From positions 19,576-83,575 of the forward strand of contig NZ_CAKPYE010000010.1 of assembly GCF_934202705.1 (NCBI RefSeq): a stretch of DNA of 64,000 nt, written 5' to 3'. Both the position numbers and the translations under genes were made by a program. Below, one piece after another: positions 16,198 to 24,268 of the stretch. The notes under the pieces were generated by a model. It did no database searches and was not told the origin of the DNA. It was given only the letters and a program-made list of their open reading frames with translations. This stretch comes from an uncultured Limosilactobacillus sp. Its GTDB lineage: Bacteria > Bacillota > Bacilli > Lactobacillales > Lactobacillaceae. The stretch's first letter is position 1. The number at the start of each line of letters is the position of its first letter.

Positions 16198-16623
16198 GTG
16201 GCAAAAAAAGTAGCTAACATTGTTAAGTTGCAAATTCCTGCCGGTGCAGCAACGCCAGCTCCACCAGTAGGTCCTGCACTTGGACAAGCAGGGATCAACA
16301 TTATGGGCTTCACTAAGGAATTCAACGCACGGACAGCTGACCAAAAGGGTATGCTGATTCCAGTTGTAATTACTGTTTATGAAGATCGTTCATTCGACTT
16401 TATTACGAAGACCCCACCTGCTGCCGTATTGCTTAAGAAAGCCGCTGGTGTTGAACATGGTTCCGGCGAACCTAACACAAAGAAGGTTGCTAAGGTAACC
16501 AAGGATCAAGTTAAGGAAATTGCCGAAACTAAGATGCAAGATCTAAACGCTGCTGACGTTGAAGCAGCAATGCGCATGATCGAAGGTACTGCACGGAGCA
16601 TGGGCTTCACTGTTGAAGACTAG
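16198..16623 (+). CDS. rplK: 50S ribosomal protein L11
   Basis: This 141-aa ribosomal protein of the GTPase-associated centre has the conserved LQIPAGAATPAPPVGPALGQAGINIMGF and a C-terminal rRNA-binding domain ending RSMGFTVED. It starts with GTG at 16198, preceded by AAGGAGGTT. It forms the L11 operon with rplA, 92 bp downstream. Confidence 0.97.
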   Translation: MAKKVANIVKLQIPAGAATPAPPVGPALGQAGINIMGFTKEFNARTADQKGMLIPVVITVYEDRSFDFITKTPPAAVLLKKAAGVEHGSGEPNTKKVAKVTKDQVKEIAETKMQDLNAADVEAAMRMIEGTARSMGFTVED

Positions 16624-16638
16624 GCTAGGCGTAGCACC

Positions 16639-16694
16639 GGAACTCTTATCAAAATAAGGGTTCCCACGTGGGAGGTCAACCCGTTAGACCACAT
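16639..16694 (+). promoter_or_regulatory. Intercistronic structured element before rplA with second GUGGGAG motif
   Basis: An 11-bp hairpin (16639-16649 with 16654-16664, loop CAAA) is followed by GUGGGAGGUC (16668-16677), which can pair with GACCAC (16687-16692). The GUGGGAG string matches one strand of the L1 site in 23S rRNA. It lies just before the rplA ribosome site (AAGGAGG), so L1 feedback is plausible. Confidence 0.4.
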
Positions 16695-16715
16695 TTGCAA
16701 GGAGGAAAACACAAG

Positions 16716-17408
16716 ATGGCTAAAAAACATGGTAAGAAATACCTTGAAGCGCTCAAGAAAGTTGATAGCAAAAAAGAATATGCTGTTAACGATGCGGTTC
16801 AATTAGTAAAGGATATTGACTTTGCAAACTTTGACTCCACAGTTGAAGTTGCATTTAAATTAAACGTTGACACTAAGCAAGCTGATCAACAATTACGTGG
16901 TGCCGTTGTATTACCAAACGGTACTGGTAAGGACCAAACAGTAATTGTGTTTGCTAAGGGTGATAACGCTGAAGCTGCTAAGAATGCCGGTGCTGACTTT
17001 GTTGGTGACCAAGACTTAGTAGAAAAGATTCAAGACGGTTGGTTAGACTTTGACGTTGCAATTGCAACTCCGGACATGATGCCACAAGTTGGTCGTTTAG
17101 GTCGGGTCTTAGGCCCAAAGGGCTTAATGCCAAACCCAAAGACTGGTACGGTTACGATGGATGTTGCTAAGGCTGTTGAAGAGTCTAAAGCTGGTAAGGT
17201 TACTTACCGGACTGACCGTGATGGTAATGTGGCGGTACCTTTTGGTAAGGCTTCATTCGATACTGATAAGTTAGTAGAAAACTTGAAGACGATCGAAGAT
17301 ATTATTGTTAAGTCTCGTCCAGCTTCTGTACGTGGGACTTACATTCAACATGTTTCAATTGCTTCAACATTTGGACCAAGTGTTACGCTTGATTTAACTT
17401 CTTTCTAA
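16716..17408 (+). CDS. rplA: 50S ribosomal protein L1
   Basis: This 230-aa two-domain protein forms the L1 stalk and in many bacteria represses its own operon by binding mRNA. Conserved segments are ELNVDTKQADQQLRGAVVLP-like (with FKLNVDTKQ here) and GRVLGPKGLMPNPKTGTV. AAGGAGG lies 9 nt before ATG 16716; an in-frame codon at 16668 falls inside the structured element and is rejected. A strong terminator follows. Confidence 0.97.
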   Translation: MAKKHGKKYLEALKKVDSKKEYAVNDAVQLVKDIDFANFDSTVEVAFKLNVDTKQADQQLRGAVVLPNGTGKDQTVIVFAKGDNAEAAKNAGADFVGDQDLVEKIQDGWLDFDVAIATPDMMPQVGRLGRVLGPKGLMPNPKTGTVTMDVAKAVEESKAGKVTYRTDRDGNVAVPFGKASFDTDKLVENLKTIEDIIVKSRPASVRGTYIQHVSIASTFGPSVTLDLTSF

Positions 17409-17424
17409 TTAAGTAAGGCATATT

Positions 17425-17466
17425 AAAAGAGGAATCTGAATTTAATTTCAGATTCCTCTTTTTTGC
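17425..17466 (+). terminator. Terminator after rplA
   Basis: AAGAGGAATCTGAA (17427-17440) is inversely repeated at 17447-17460 and followed by TTTTTTT-like sequence. It ends the L11 operon. Confidence 0.85.
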
Positions 17467-17573
17467 TTTTTGTATTAATGTTAATGCAAGCTAATTCTAG
17501 CTACGCTTATTAACAAGATTTACCAATCTTGGTCATTAATAGCTGATAATCAGGATTGGCGAAGAATAGCTAA

Positions 17574-18905
17574 TTAACCTTTTTGATAAAACATTTTTAC
17601 AAAGTAGAGAATTGGTAAGCCGACAACCACAATGCCAATAAAGAGGATGACCCCAGCTGGATCGTTGAACATCTCACTAATGAGCACAAAGAAGCCACCG
17701 ACGATCGCAACAATTGGAACCAATGGATAGAGCGGCGTGGAAAACGGTCGTTTCACAAACTTATTCCGCTTGCGGAGGATAAAAACGCCAAAGAAGGCTA
17801 GCATATAGAAACAGTAAACGGTAAATACACAGAGATCCGATAAATGGTCGGGATCAAAGAACAGCATCATGATGAAGGCCAGGGCCACGATAAAGATGGT
17901 AGCGGTAACCGGAGCTTTGCCCTTTGGGCTTAAGTAGGCGAGAAACTTTGAAAACGGAATATCTTTACGCTTCGCCATTGCGTATACTATGCGCGGGAAA
18001 GTAAGCATTTTACCGTTTAAAGTGCCCATCATTGAAATAATGATTCCGGCAGAGAGCAGTTTGCCGCCCACTTGGCCAAATGCTTTTGTCGCAAGGTAAG
18101 CGGTAGTGTTTTCTCCTAATCGATGAATTGTGCCCACTGGTAGAAAACGCAGAATACCGACGGTAATGAGCGTGTAGATGATCAGGACGGCAGTGATTCC
18201 AAAAATAATGGCTTTTGGTAATAGCTTCTGGGGATTTTTCATTTCGCCACCAAGGTTAGCGATGAGAATCCAGCCATCATAGCCGAACAGAGTTGCCAAG
18301 ACGGCAACCCCAAAGCCGCCCGAAGTTTGATGGATTTCACGCATGGTTTGACCAAACGCATTCTGATGTCCCCAGAAGAGGCCAAAAATAATGATCGCAG
18401 CAATTGGAATGAGCTTACCGAGCGTAGTAATGACTGAGAAAAGAGCACCAACCTTGTTTTCTAAGAGGTTCATTAATCCAATTAACCCAACAGTAATAAT
18501 TGCTAACGGAATTCGCCATTCATTCCCGAGGCCAAAGAAATTTGCCATCAGAATACTCATAAAACCAGCAACTGAGGCGATAATTGCTGGTCCATATACA
18601 ATGATTTGCATCCAGCCAGCAAGGAACCCAAGAATTCTTCCGTAAATGTTTTCAATGTAAATATACAAACCACCAGTATAAGGCATTTGAGCACCAATCT
18701 CAGCGACGGTCAACCCACCGGTTAAGGTGATAATTCCTCCAAAAACCCAGGCAAGGATTGCCATTGTGGAAGAACCGGCACTATCGAGAACGGAACCCTG
18801 CTTAAAAAAGATTCCGGAACCGATAATGGTTCCAATCACGATTGAAATTGCCGAGCCAAAACCTAACGACCGTTTCAGATCTTCGGTTGGTTGTTGATCC
18901 TGCAT
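17574..18905 (-). CDS. steT: APC-family serine/threonine exchanger, SteT-like permease
   Basis: This 443-aa integral membrane transporter has about 12 hydrophobic helices. It carries the APC helix-1 motif VIGTIIGSGIFFKQGSVL, GGLTVAEIGAQMPYTGGLYIY and WILIANLGGEMKNPQKLLPKA. The sequence pattern runs parallel to B. subtilis SteT (YkbA), a serine/threonine exchanger of the LAT subgroup. Starting at 18905 (ATG) leaves GGGGGA 7 nt upstream; the in-frame codon at 18932 lies next to the terminator and has no ribosome site. Upstream are a terminator and a serine-rich leader ORF, strongly suggesting attenuation by serine supply. Substrate identity is inferred. Confidence 0.88.
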   Translation of the reverse strand: MQDQQPTEDLKRSLGFGSAISIVIGTIIGSGIFFKQGSVLDSAGSSTMAILAWVFGGIITLTGGLTVAEIGAQMPYTGGLYIYIENIYGRILGFLAGWMQIIVYGPAIIASVAGFMSILMANFFGLGNEWRIPLAIITVGLIGLMNLLENKVGALFSVITTLGKLIPIAAIIIFGLFWGHQNAFGQTMREIHQTSGGFGVAVLATLFGYDGWILIANLGGEMKNPQKLLPKAIIFGITAVLIIYTLITVGILRFLPVGTIHRLGENTTAYLATKAFGQVGGKLLSAGIIISMMGTLNGKMLTFPRIVYAMAKRKDIPFSKFLAYLSPKGKAPVTATIFIVALAFIMMLFFDPDHLSDLCVFTVYCFYMLAFFGVFILRKRNKFVKRPFSTPLYPLVPIVAIVGGFFVLISEMFNDPAGVILFIGIVVVGLPILYFVKMFYQKG

Positions 18906-18930
18906 AACTAATTCCCCCATTCTTTGACAC

Positions 18931-18988
18931 AATAAAAGCCGTCCCGTTCAACCATTCATAATCCGATCAGTGGTTGAAAGAGACGGCT
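18931..18988 (-). terminator. Intrinsic terminator upstream of steT (attenuator 3:4)
   Basis: AGCCGTCTCTTTCAACCA (18988-18971) pairs with TGGTTGAACGGGACGGCT (18954-18937), 17 of 18 positions counting G-U, and is followed by TTTTATT on the minus strand. It lies between the leader ORF and the permease, so it can only serve as an attenuator for steT. Confidence 0.85.
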
Positions 18989-19060
18989 CATTGATTTCTT
19001 TTTTAAAATTAATGAATACCAAAATCACTCAACCACATTTATAGATGATGAGGTTGAGGC
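18931..19060 (-). promoter_or_regulatory. Putative ribosome-mediated transcription attenuator of steT
   Basis: On the minus-strand RNA, four segments alternate. Segment 1 is CUCAACC (19058-19052, inside the leader ORF). Segment 2 is GUGGUUGAG (19036-19028). Segment 3 is UCAACCAC (18977-18970). Segment 4 is UGGUUGAACGGG... (18954-18937). 1:2 is a 7-bp pair, 2:3 is 8 bp, and 3:4 is an 18-position stem with one mismatch. The last is followed by UUUUAUU, an intrinsic terminator. Ribosome stalling on segment 1 would free 2 to pair with 3 and prevent termination; a ribosome at the stop codon would cover 2 and allow it. Confidence 0.75.
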
Positions 19061-19099
19061 AGAGGACATATTAAGCTGTGTTAAGTGATGCTGTAACAT
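19025..19099 (-). CDS. Serine-rich leader peptide of steT (24 aa)
   Basis: The ATG at 19099 is preceded by TGGAGGA with 7-nt spacing, a very strong ribosome site. The ORF encodes 24 residues and ends with TGA at 19025. Residues 12-19 are SSASTSSS: six serines and one threonine, from codons TCC TCT GCC TCA ACC TCA TCA TCT. Segment 1 of the attenuator overlaps these codons, and the stop lies just past segment 2. The SteT family transports serine and threonine, so the codon content fits the downstream gene. It is too short for standard gene finders. Confidence 0.75.
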   Translation of the reverse strand: MLQHHLTQLNMSSASTSSSINVVE

Positions 19100-19124
19100 T
19101 ACGCTTTCCTCCAGGAATTTTGAT

Positions 19125-19159
19125 TGGTATTAGAATACCATTAGAAAAAATTAACGCAA
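19125..19159 (-). promoter_or_regulatory. Promoter of the steT leader transcript
   Basis: Reading the minus strand, TTGCGT (19159-19154) and TATTCT (19137-19132) are separated by 16 bp. Transcription would begin near 19125 and give a leader of about 190 nt before the terminator's T tract. It is divergent from the rplJ promoter. Confidence 0.55.
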
Positions 19160-19185
19160 GGAATTATTTTAATTTTTATGATTGC

Positions 19186-19214
19186 TTGCAAAATAAAAGA
19201 TAATTATGTATACT
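19186..19214 (+). promoter_or_regulatory. rplJ promoter
   Basis: TTGCAA (19186-19191) and TATACT (19209-19214) are separated by exactly 17 bp and lie upstream of the L10 leader. This is a strong sigma-A-type promoter for rplJ-rplL. Confidence 0.75.
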
Positions 19215-19221
19215 ATCCAAG

Positions 19222-19348
19222 TGGTTATAAATATGACTCTGCCTAAGACTCAGGTGACAAACGTCTCAATCATACCTGCCGAGGAAGAAATGAAATGTTC
19301 CTTCTCTATGTCTGCCGGTCATAGGGATTTTTTTAAATCCGTGCCAAA
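19222..19348 (+). ncRNA. Ribosomal protein L10 leader
   Basis: The transcribed region before rplJ has the expected L10-leader pieces: GCCTAAGACTCAGGTGACAA, then CCTGCCGAGGAAG, then CCTTCTCTATGTCTGCCGG. A small hairpin with a T tract follows (about 19327-19342). Known L10(L12)4 leaders bind the L10-L7/L12 complex and repress rplJL. Exact ends are approximate. Confidence 0.8.
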
Positions 19349-19371
19349 TATAATATAGGAGGTGTAATTTC

Positions 19372-19872
19372 ATGAGTGAAACAGCTATTGCTAAAAAGGC
19401 TGAAGCCGTTAAGGTTGCCAATGGTTTATTGACCGATGCTGAATCTGCCATCGTTGTTGATTACCGTGGTTTAACGGTTGATGAAGTCACAGATTTGCGT
19501 AAGCAACTTCGTGATGCCGGTGTTAAGATGGTCGTTATTAAGAACAAGATCTTGGAACGGGCCGTTGAAGGCACTGACTATGAAGACTTGAAGAGCACTT
19601 TTGTTGGCCCAACTGCAGTTGCCTTTTCTAACGAGGACCCAATTGCTCCTGCAAAGATTATGAAGAAGTTTGCAGAAGACCATGATGCTCTTGAAATTAA
19701 GGGTGGATTCATTGAAAAAGACATCAAGACTCTTGATGAAATTAATGAATTCGCTGAATTGCCAAGTCGGGAAGATCTTCTTTCTATGCTTGCCTCTGCA
19801 TTGCAAGATCCAATGCGGAAGATCGCACGGGCTGTCAAAGCCGTTGCCGACAAGGCCGACGAAGCCGCATAA
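19372..19872 (+). CDS. rplJ: 50S ribosomal protein L10
   Basis: This 166-aa base of the ribosomal stalk carries L7/L12 dimers on its C-terminal helix. Conserved features are the N-terminal VVDYRGLTVDEVTDLRKQLRDAGV and KNKILERAVEGT. AGGAGGTG precedes the ATG. It is followed 66 bp later by rplL and preceded by the autoregulatory leader. Confidence 0.97.
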   Translation: MSETAIAKKAEAVKVANGLLTDAESAIVVDYRGLTVDEVTDLRKQLRDAGVKMVVIKNKILERAVEGTDYEDLKSTFVGPTAVAFSNEDPIAPAKIMKKFAEDHDALEIKGGFIEKDIKTLDEINEFAELPSREDLLSMLASALQDPMRKIARAVKAVADKADEAA

Positions 19873-19938
19873 TTGTGCAGTTTCATTTACATTTAGATTA
19901 TCAATCAAACAAGAATTAATTATTGGAGGAATTTAAAA

Positions 19939-20304
19939 ATGGCTTTTGATAAGGATGCTATTATTGCTTCATTAAAAGAAGCATCAATCTCTGACCTTAA
20001 CGACCTTGTTAAGGCAATCGAAGACGAATTTGACGTTTCTGCTGCTGCTCCAGTTGCAGTTGCAGGTGCTGCTGGTGGCGACGGTGCTGCTAAGGACAGC
20101 TTCACTGTTGAATTAACTGAACCAGGTGCTGCTAAGGTTAAGGTTATTAAGGCTGTTAAGGATATTACTGGTTCAGGCCTTAAGGATGCTAAGGACCTTG
20201 TTGATAACGCACCATCCGTTATTAAGGAAGACGCTAAGGAAGACGAAGCTAAGGACATCAAGGCTAAGCTTGAAGATGCCGGTGCTACTGTTACCCTTAA
20301 GTAG
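19939..20304 (+). CDS. rplL: 50S ribosomal protein L7/L12
   Basis: This 121-aa stalk protein has an N-terminal dimerisation domain and an Ala/Gly-rich hinge (about residues 35-52). Its C-terminal factor-binding domain has KVKVIKAVKDITGSGLKDAKDLVD. It recruits translational GTPases. TTGGAGGAA precedes the ATG. A terminator lies shortly after the stop. Confidence 0.98.
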   Translation: MAFDKDAIIASLKEASISDLNDLVKAIEDEFDVSAAAPVAVAGAAGGDGAAKDSFTVELTEPGAAKVKVIKAVKDITGSGLKDAKDLVDNAPSVIKEDAKEDEAKDIKAKLEDAGATVTLK

Positions 20305-20318
20305 TTTTAACCAACTAA

Positions 20319-20348
20319 AAGGACTGTCACTTTGGCAGTCTTTTTTTG
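20319..20348 (+). terminator. Terminator after rplL
   Basis: GGACTGtCA and its complement GGCAGTC form a short GC-containing hairpin (20321-20340) followed by a seven-T tract. Confidence 0.75.
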
Positions 20349-20352
20349 TATG

Positions 20353-20402
20353 AAAAAGCGGTGTTGACTAAGGATCCTGGAGGATCGCTAATCAACACCG
20401 TT
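20353..20402 (-). terminator. Terminator after thrC
   Basis: CGGTGTTGA (20400-20392, minus reading) pairs with TCAACACCG (20367-20359), with a partly paired GGATC loop, and is followed by GCTTTTTC. It lies next to the thrC stop on the minus strand. Confidence 0.75.
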
Positions 20403-20405
20403 TTA

Positions 20406-21899
20406 TTATTTTAACTTGAGAATTTCACTAATGGTTGCTGCCATTGCGGACGGTTCAATTACTTGCTCAGCTTTGGAAGACTGTTCAAATAATTGTTGCA
20501 CATTAGCATTCAATGGTTGTTTAAGCACAGACTGAAGTTGCTTGATTGCGGCCAACCCGCTGGTTGCTATTTCTTTGCCAGTAATGGCTTTGTAAACCGT
20601 TTCGGGAAATTTATATGGACTGGCCGTTGAAACGATTACCATTGGTGTATCATCACGGTGTTGTGACTGATACTGACGGGCCACGAATGAGGCAACAGCA
20701 GTGTGTGGATCAATGGCGTAACTATTTTGCGCATAAATTTTGTCGATCTCTTGTAAGACTTGTTTTTGAGTTGCAAAGCCAGCGTTAAAGGTGGCACTCA
20801 GTTTGCCAAGGACGGATGAACTGATTTGGTAGCTACCGCTTTGGTTTAACTGATCCATTAATATCTTTACCTCAGTAGCATTTTCATCATACAAGTCAAA
20901 CAGTAGTCGCTCTAAATTACTGGAAACCAAAATGTCCATGGCTGGTGAATTAGTTAGGTAAAATGGTCGTTGGCGATCATACTTGCCACTGTTAAAGAAA
21001 TCGGTAAGAACATTATTCTCGTCAGAAGCACAAATTAGTCGATTAATTGGTAAGCCCAGTTTTTTTGCGTAGTAGCCAGCTAGAATATCACCAAAATTGC
21101 CGGTAGGTACCGCAAAATTCAGTGGTTCACCAGCCTGGATGACATTACGACGAACTAACTGCCCGTATGCACTCAGGTAGTAAACAATTTGCGGCACTAG
21201 CCGACCAATATTCATGGAATTAGCAGAAGAAAATTGAAAACCATTCTGCCGTAATTCTTGATTAAAGGATTGATTATTAAAAATAGCTTTAACGGCCGTT
21301 TGTGCATCATCAAAATTACCATCAATCGCAATGGCCGTTAAATTTTGACCACGTTGACCCAACATTTGGTGGAGTTGAACAGGACTCACGCCACCATGCG
21401 GGTAGAAAACAATAACTTGGGTACCTTCCTGATTGCTAAAGCCACGCATTGAAGCAGTTCCAGTGTCCCCAGAGGTAGCAGTTAAAATGATAATTTGGTT
21501 ATTAATTTGTTCGATTGTTAGGGCTCTTTTCATTAACCGCGGGAGGGCTTGCAGAGCAATATCCTTAAACGCCAGAGTAGGTCCATGGAATAATTCCAGG
21601 TAATAATTACCGCTATGCTGAGCGGAAACGGGGGCAATTGCATCTTGTTCCCATTGTGAACCGTAAGCATCCTTGACAATCGTAGTTAGCTGTTCAGGGG
21701 CCAAATCATCGAAGAACCAGCTTAAGACTAGTTGAGCAATTTCTTGGTAGTTCATCCTGGAAAGATTCTTTAGTGGCAAATTAACCTTTGGAAAATCAAC
21801 TGGGACGAACAGGCCGCCGTCAGGAGCCAATCCTTGGATAACAGTTTGCGGGGAATTTAATGCTTCTGTAATCGAACCACGGGTACTGCGATATTGCAT
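20406..21899 (-). CDS. thrC: Threonine synthase
   Basis: This 497-aa PLP enzyme converts O-phosphohomoserine to threonine. It shows the N-terminal YRSTRG and the PLP-lysine region FHGPTLAFKDIALQ. TATSGDTGTASM, the phosphate-binding loop and AVPTGNFGDILAGYYAKKLG also match. The length fits the long (about 490-aa) class. The ATG at 21899 follows GGAGGC on the minus strand. It is transcribed away from hom-thrB, so all three steps from aspartate semialdehyde to threonine lie together. Confidence 0.95.
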   Translation of the reverse strand: MQYRSTRGSITEALNSPQTVIQGLAPDGGLFVPVDFPKVNLPLKNLSRMNYQEIAQLVLSWFFDDLAPEQLTTIVKDAYGSQWEQDAIAPVSAQHSGNYYLELFHGPTLAFKDIALQALPRLMKRALTIEQINNQIIILTATSGDTGTASMRGFSNQEGTQVIVFYPHGGVSPVQLHQMLGQRGQNLTAIAIDGNFDDAQTAVKAIFNNQSFNQELRQNGFQFSSANSMNIGRLVPQIVYYLSAYGQLVRRNVIQAGEPLNFAVPTGNFGDILAGYYAKKLGLPINRLICASDENNVLTDFFNSGKYDRQRPFYLTNSPAMDILVSSNLERLLFDLYDENATEVKILMDQLNQSGSYQISSSVLGKLSATFNAGFATQKQVLQEIDKIYAQNSYAIDPHTAVASFVARQYQSQHRDDTPMVIVSTASPYKFPETVYKAITGKEIATSGLAAIKQLQSVLKQPLNANVQQLFEQSSKAEQVIEPSAMAATISEILKLK

Positions 21900-22011
21900 G
21901 AAAAAGCCTCCATTTCGAAGAATAGTGATTATTTATTGGTTATTGTAACCTGTGAGGGACGTATGTTACAATGCTAAAAATGAAAAAATAATGAGAAAAT
22001 GAGGTGGCATG

Positions 22012-23286
22012 ATGGAAACCATTCAAATCGGGATGCTCGGCTTGGGAACGGTCGGTTCTGGTGTTTTGCAAATGATCCAGCATAATGAAGATAAGGTGGT
22101 TAATGTCACCGGACGGCAGTTAAATGTTAAGCGAGTCCTCGTTAAACACCCAGCACATCATCAAGACGTTGCTAACCAAGTCGCTTTGTCCACTTCAGTA
22201 GATGAAGTGATTAACGATGACGAAATTCAGATTGTAGTTGAACTGATTGGTGGAATTCACCCAGCAAAAGAATACATTGAAGCGGCTTTACGCAACCATA
22301 AAAATGTCGTGACTGCTAATAAGGATCTATTAGCAACATATGGACCCGAGTTAGTCAAACTTGCTCATGCTCACCATTGTGATTTGATGTATGAAGCGAG
22401 TGTGGCAGGTGGAATTCCAATTTTACGGACGATTACTAATAGTTTTGCAGCTGATAAGATTACTGAAGTCAAAGGAATTGTCAACGGAACCACGAATTAT
22501 ATTTTGACACAGATGAGCCAGCAGGGCTGGCCGTATGATCAAGCGTTAAAAGCGGCCCAAAAACTTGGCTTCGCAGAAGCAGATCCGACCAATGATGTGA
22601 CTGGCAAGGATGCTGCCTACAAGATGGTGATCTTAAGTCAATTTGCTTTTGGCACGCAACTAACGATCAATGATTTTGCGGTCACGGGGATTGATCGCTT
22701 AAATGGTTTTGATGTTCAGCAAGCGGGCAAGTTTGGTTATGTCATTAAATTGGTAGGAATCGCCCAAGTGATTGGTGACGGAGTGTTTGTTGAGGTGGCA
22801 CCGACTTTGGTACCAGTTGATCATCCTTTGGCAACCATTAACAACGAATACAATGCGGTGATGGTGACTGGGGAAGCCGTTGGTGACACGCTATTTTACG
22901 GTCGTGGAGCAGGTGGCTTGCCAACTGCCAACAGTGTTTTAAGCGATATTATTTCAGTGACAAAGAACCTCGTTTTGAAGACTAATGGTAACTTCTTTAA
23001 TAACTATCAACGTCAATATATTCCCGCTGCGGTTAGTGAAGTAGTTTATCCATACTTCTTATCGATTACTATGCCAGATGTTACTGGTCAGATGTTGAAA
23101 TTAACCCAAATTATGACGGAAATTGATGCCAGCTTTAGTCAAATTACACAGACCGAGGCAGATGGACTCGCCCATATTGTGATCATTACACATAAAATGA
23201 CGTCACAGCAGTTAGCGGCCTTTAAAGCACGCGTGGCAGATGATTCCACCATCAATTTAGGGGCGGCCTACAAGGTCTTAAAGTAG
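22012..23286 (+). CDS. hom: Homoserine dehydrogenase
   Basis: This 424-aa NAD(P)-dependent dehydrogenase reduces aspartate-semialdehyde to homoserine. It has the Rossmann motif GMLGLGTVGSGVL and the catalytic-domain signature AAQKLGFAEADPTNDVTGKDAAYK. A C-terminal ACT-like domain probably gives threonine feedback. Two adjacent ATG codons (22009, 22012) follow GAGGTGG; the second has better spacing. It is followed after 13 bp by thrB. Confidence 0.94.
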   Translation: METIQIGMLGLGTVGSGVLQMIQHNEDKVVNVTGRQLNVKRVLVKHPAHHQDVANQVALSTSVDEVINDDEIQIVVELIGGIHPAKEYIEAALRNHKNVVTANKDLLATYGPELVKLAHAHHCDLMYEASVAGGIPILRTITNSFAADKITEVKGIVNGTTNYILTQMSQQGWPYDQALKAAQKLGFAEADPTNDVTGKDAAYKMVILSQFAFGTQLTINDFAVTGIDRLNGFDVQQAGKFGYVIKLVGIAQVIGDGVFVEVAPTLVPVDHPLATINNEYNAVMVTGEAVGDTLFYGRGAGGLPTANSVLSDIISVTKNLVLKTNGNFFNNYQRQYIPAAVSEVVYPYFLSITMPDVTGQMLKLTQIMTEIDASFSQITQTEADGLAHIVIITHKMTSQQLAAFKARVADDSTINLGAAYKVLK

Positions 23287-23299
23287 GGTGGTGAACTAA

Positions 23300-24160
23300 A
23301 TGGAAATACAAGTTCCGGCATCTAGTGCAAATTTGGGACCAGGATTCGATTCCATTGGGATTGCGGTGTCACTATATTTACATTTAACAGTAGTGAAGAC
23401 TAGTAACCAGTGGCAAGTGGATCATCAATTGGGCAACCTGCCGCATGATCAGAACAATATGATTGTCAAAACGGCATTGAAAGTTGCCCCTAATTTAAAG
23501 CCTCACCATCTCCGTGTTCAAAGTGATATTCCGGTAACTCATGGACTGGGAAGCAGTTCGAGCGCGATTGTTGCTGGAATTGAGTTGGCAAACCAATTAG
23601 CACATTTACAACTAAGCAATGAAGCCAAGGTTGAAATTGCTAGTCAATTTGAAGGGCATCCTGACAATGTTGCGCCGGCAATTTTAGGTGGCTTAGTAGT
23701 GGGCACAAATGTAAATGATCATTTTGCTGCTGTGGAGGCCCCCTTGCCACCGTTTGATCTGGTTGCTTATATTCCAGCTTATAATTTAGCAACCAAAAAG
23801 GCGCGGGCAGCGCTGCCTCACCAACTTGATTATCAGCAGGCAACTCACGCGAGCGCGGTTGCCAATACTTTAGTGGCCTCATTGTTTAGCTGTAATTATC
23901 AAATGGCTGGCGAACTCATAGAAGCGGATGAATTTCATGAACAGTATCGTGCTTCACTAGTTCCAGAACTCGTAACAATTCGAAACTTAGCTCATCAAAA
24001 CACTGCTGTTGCTACCTACTTGAGCGGAGCAGGACCAACCGTGATGACAATCCTTCCGCATGAACAGACTCCACCGTTTATCGAGAGTCTGCGGGGAGCT
24101 GGTTTAAATGATCGGGTGGAAATCTTGCATCCTGATCAATCAGGAGTGATCGTCAATTAG
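23300..24160 (+). CDS. thrB: Homoserine kinase
   Basis: This 286-aa GHMP-family kinase makes O-phosphohomoserine. It begins MEIQVPASSANLGPGFDSIG, has the ATP loop VTHGLGSSSSAIVAGI, and near the end the GHMP motif 3 YLSGAGPTVMTI. The length is typical (about 285-300 aa). GGGTGGTGAAC precedes the ATG. It closes the hom-thrB operon and is followed by a strong terminator. Confidence 0.95.
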   Translation: MEIQVPASSANLGPGFDSIGIAVSLYLHLTVVKTSNQWQVDHQLGNLPHDQNNMIVKTALKVAPNLKPHHLRVQSDIPVTHGLGSSSSAIVAGIELANQLAHLQLSNEAKVEIASQFEGHPDNVAPAILGGLVVGTNVNDHFAAVEAPLPPFDLVAYIPAYNLATKKARAALPHQLDYQQATHASAVANTLVASLFSCNYQMAGELIEADEFHEQYRASLVPELVTIRNLAHQNTAVATYLSGAGPTVMTILPHEQTPPFIESLRGAGLNDRVEILHPDQSGVIVN

Positions 24161-24178
24161 GAAGTTCATTGGTAATTT

Positions 24179-24219
24179 AAAAGGCGGCTCACGTGATTAA
24201 GCGTGAGCCGCCTTTTTGA
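24179..24219 (+). terminator. Terminator after thrB
   Basis: AAGGCGGCTCACG (24181-24193) is perfectly inverted at 24202-24214 and followed by TTTTTG. Confidence 0.85.
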
Positions 24220-24268
24220 GGCCGAAGCATCAAATTAAATTAATGAGTTAGATAGGGAGTTATGAAAT

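Noticed and set aside
18931..19125. T-box or SAM/lysine-type riboswitch before the permease
   Set aside because: No T-box core or known aptamer pattern is present. The strong SD, short Ser-rich ORF and alternating CAACC/GGTTG segments explain the region better.
19471..19936. Antisense or shifted ORFs over rplJ/rplL
   Set aside because: They arise from the codon bias of highly expressed ribosomal protein genes and have no family resemblance.
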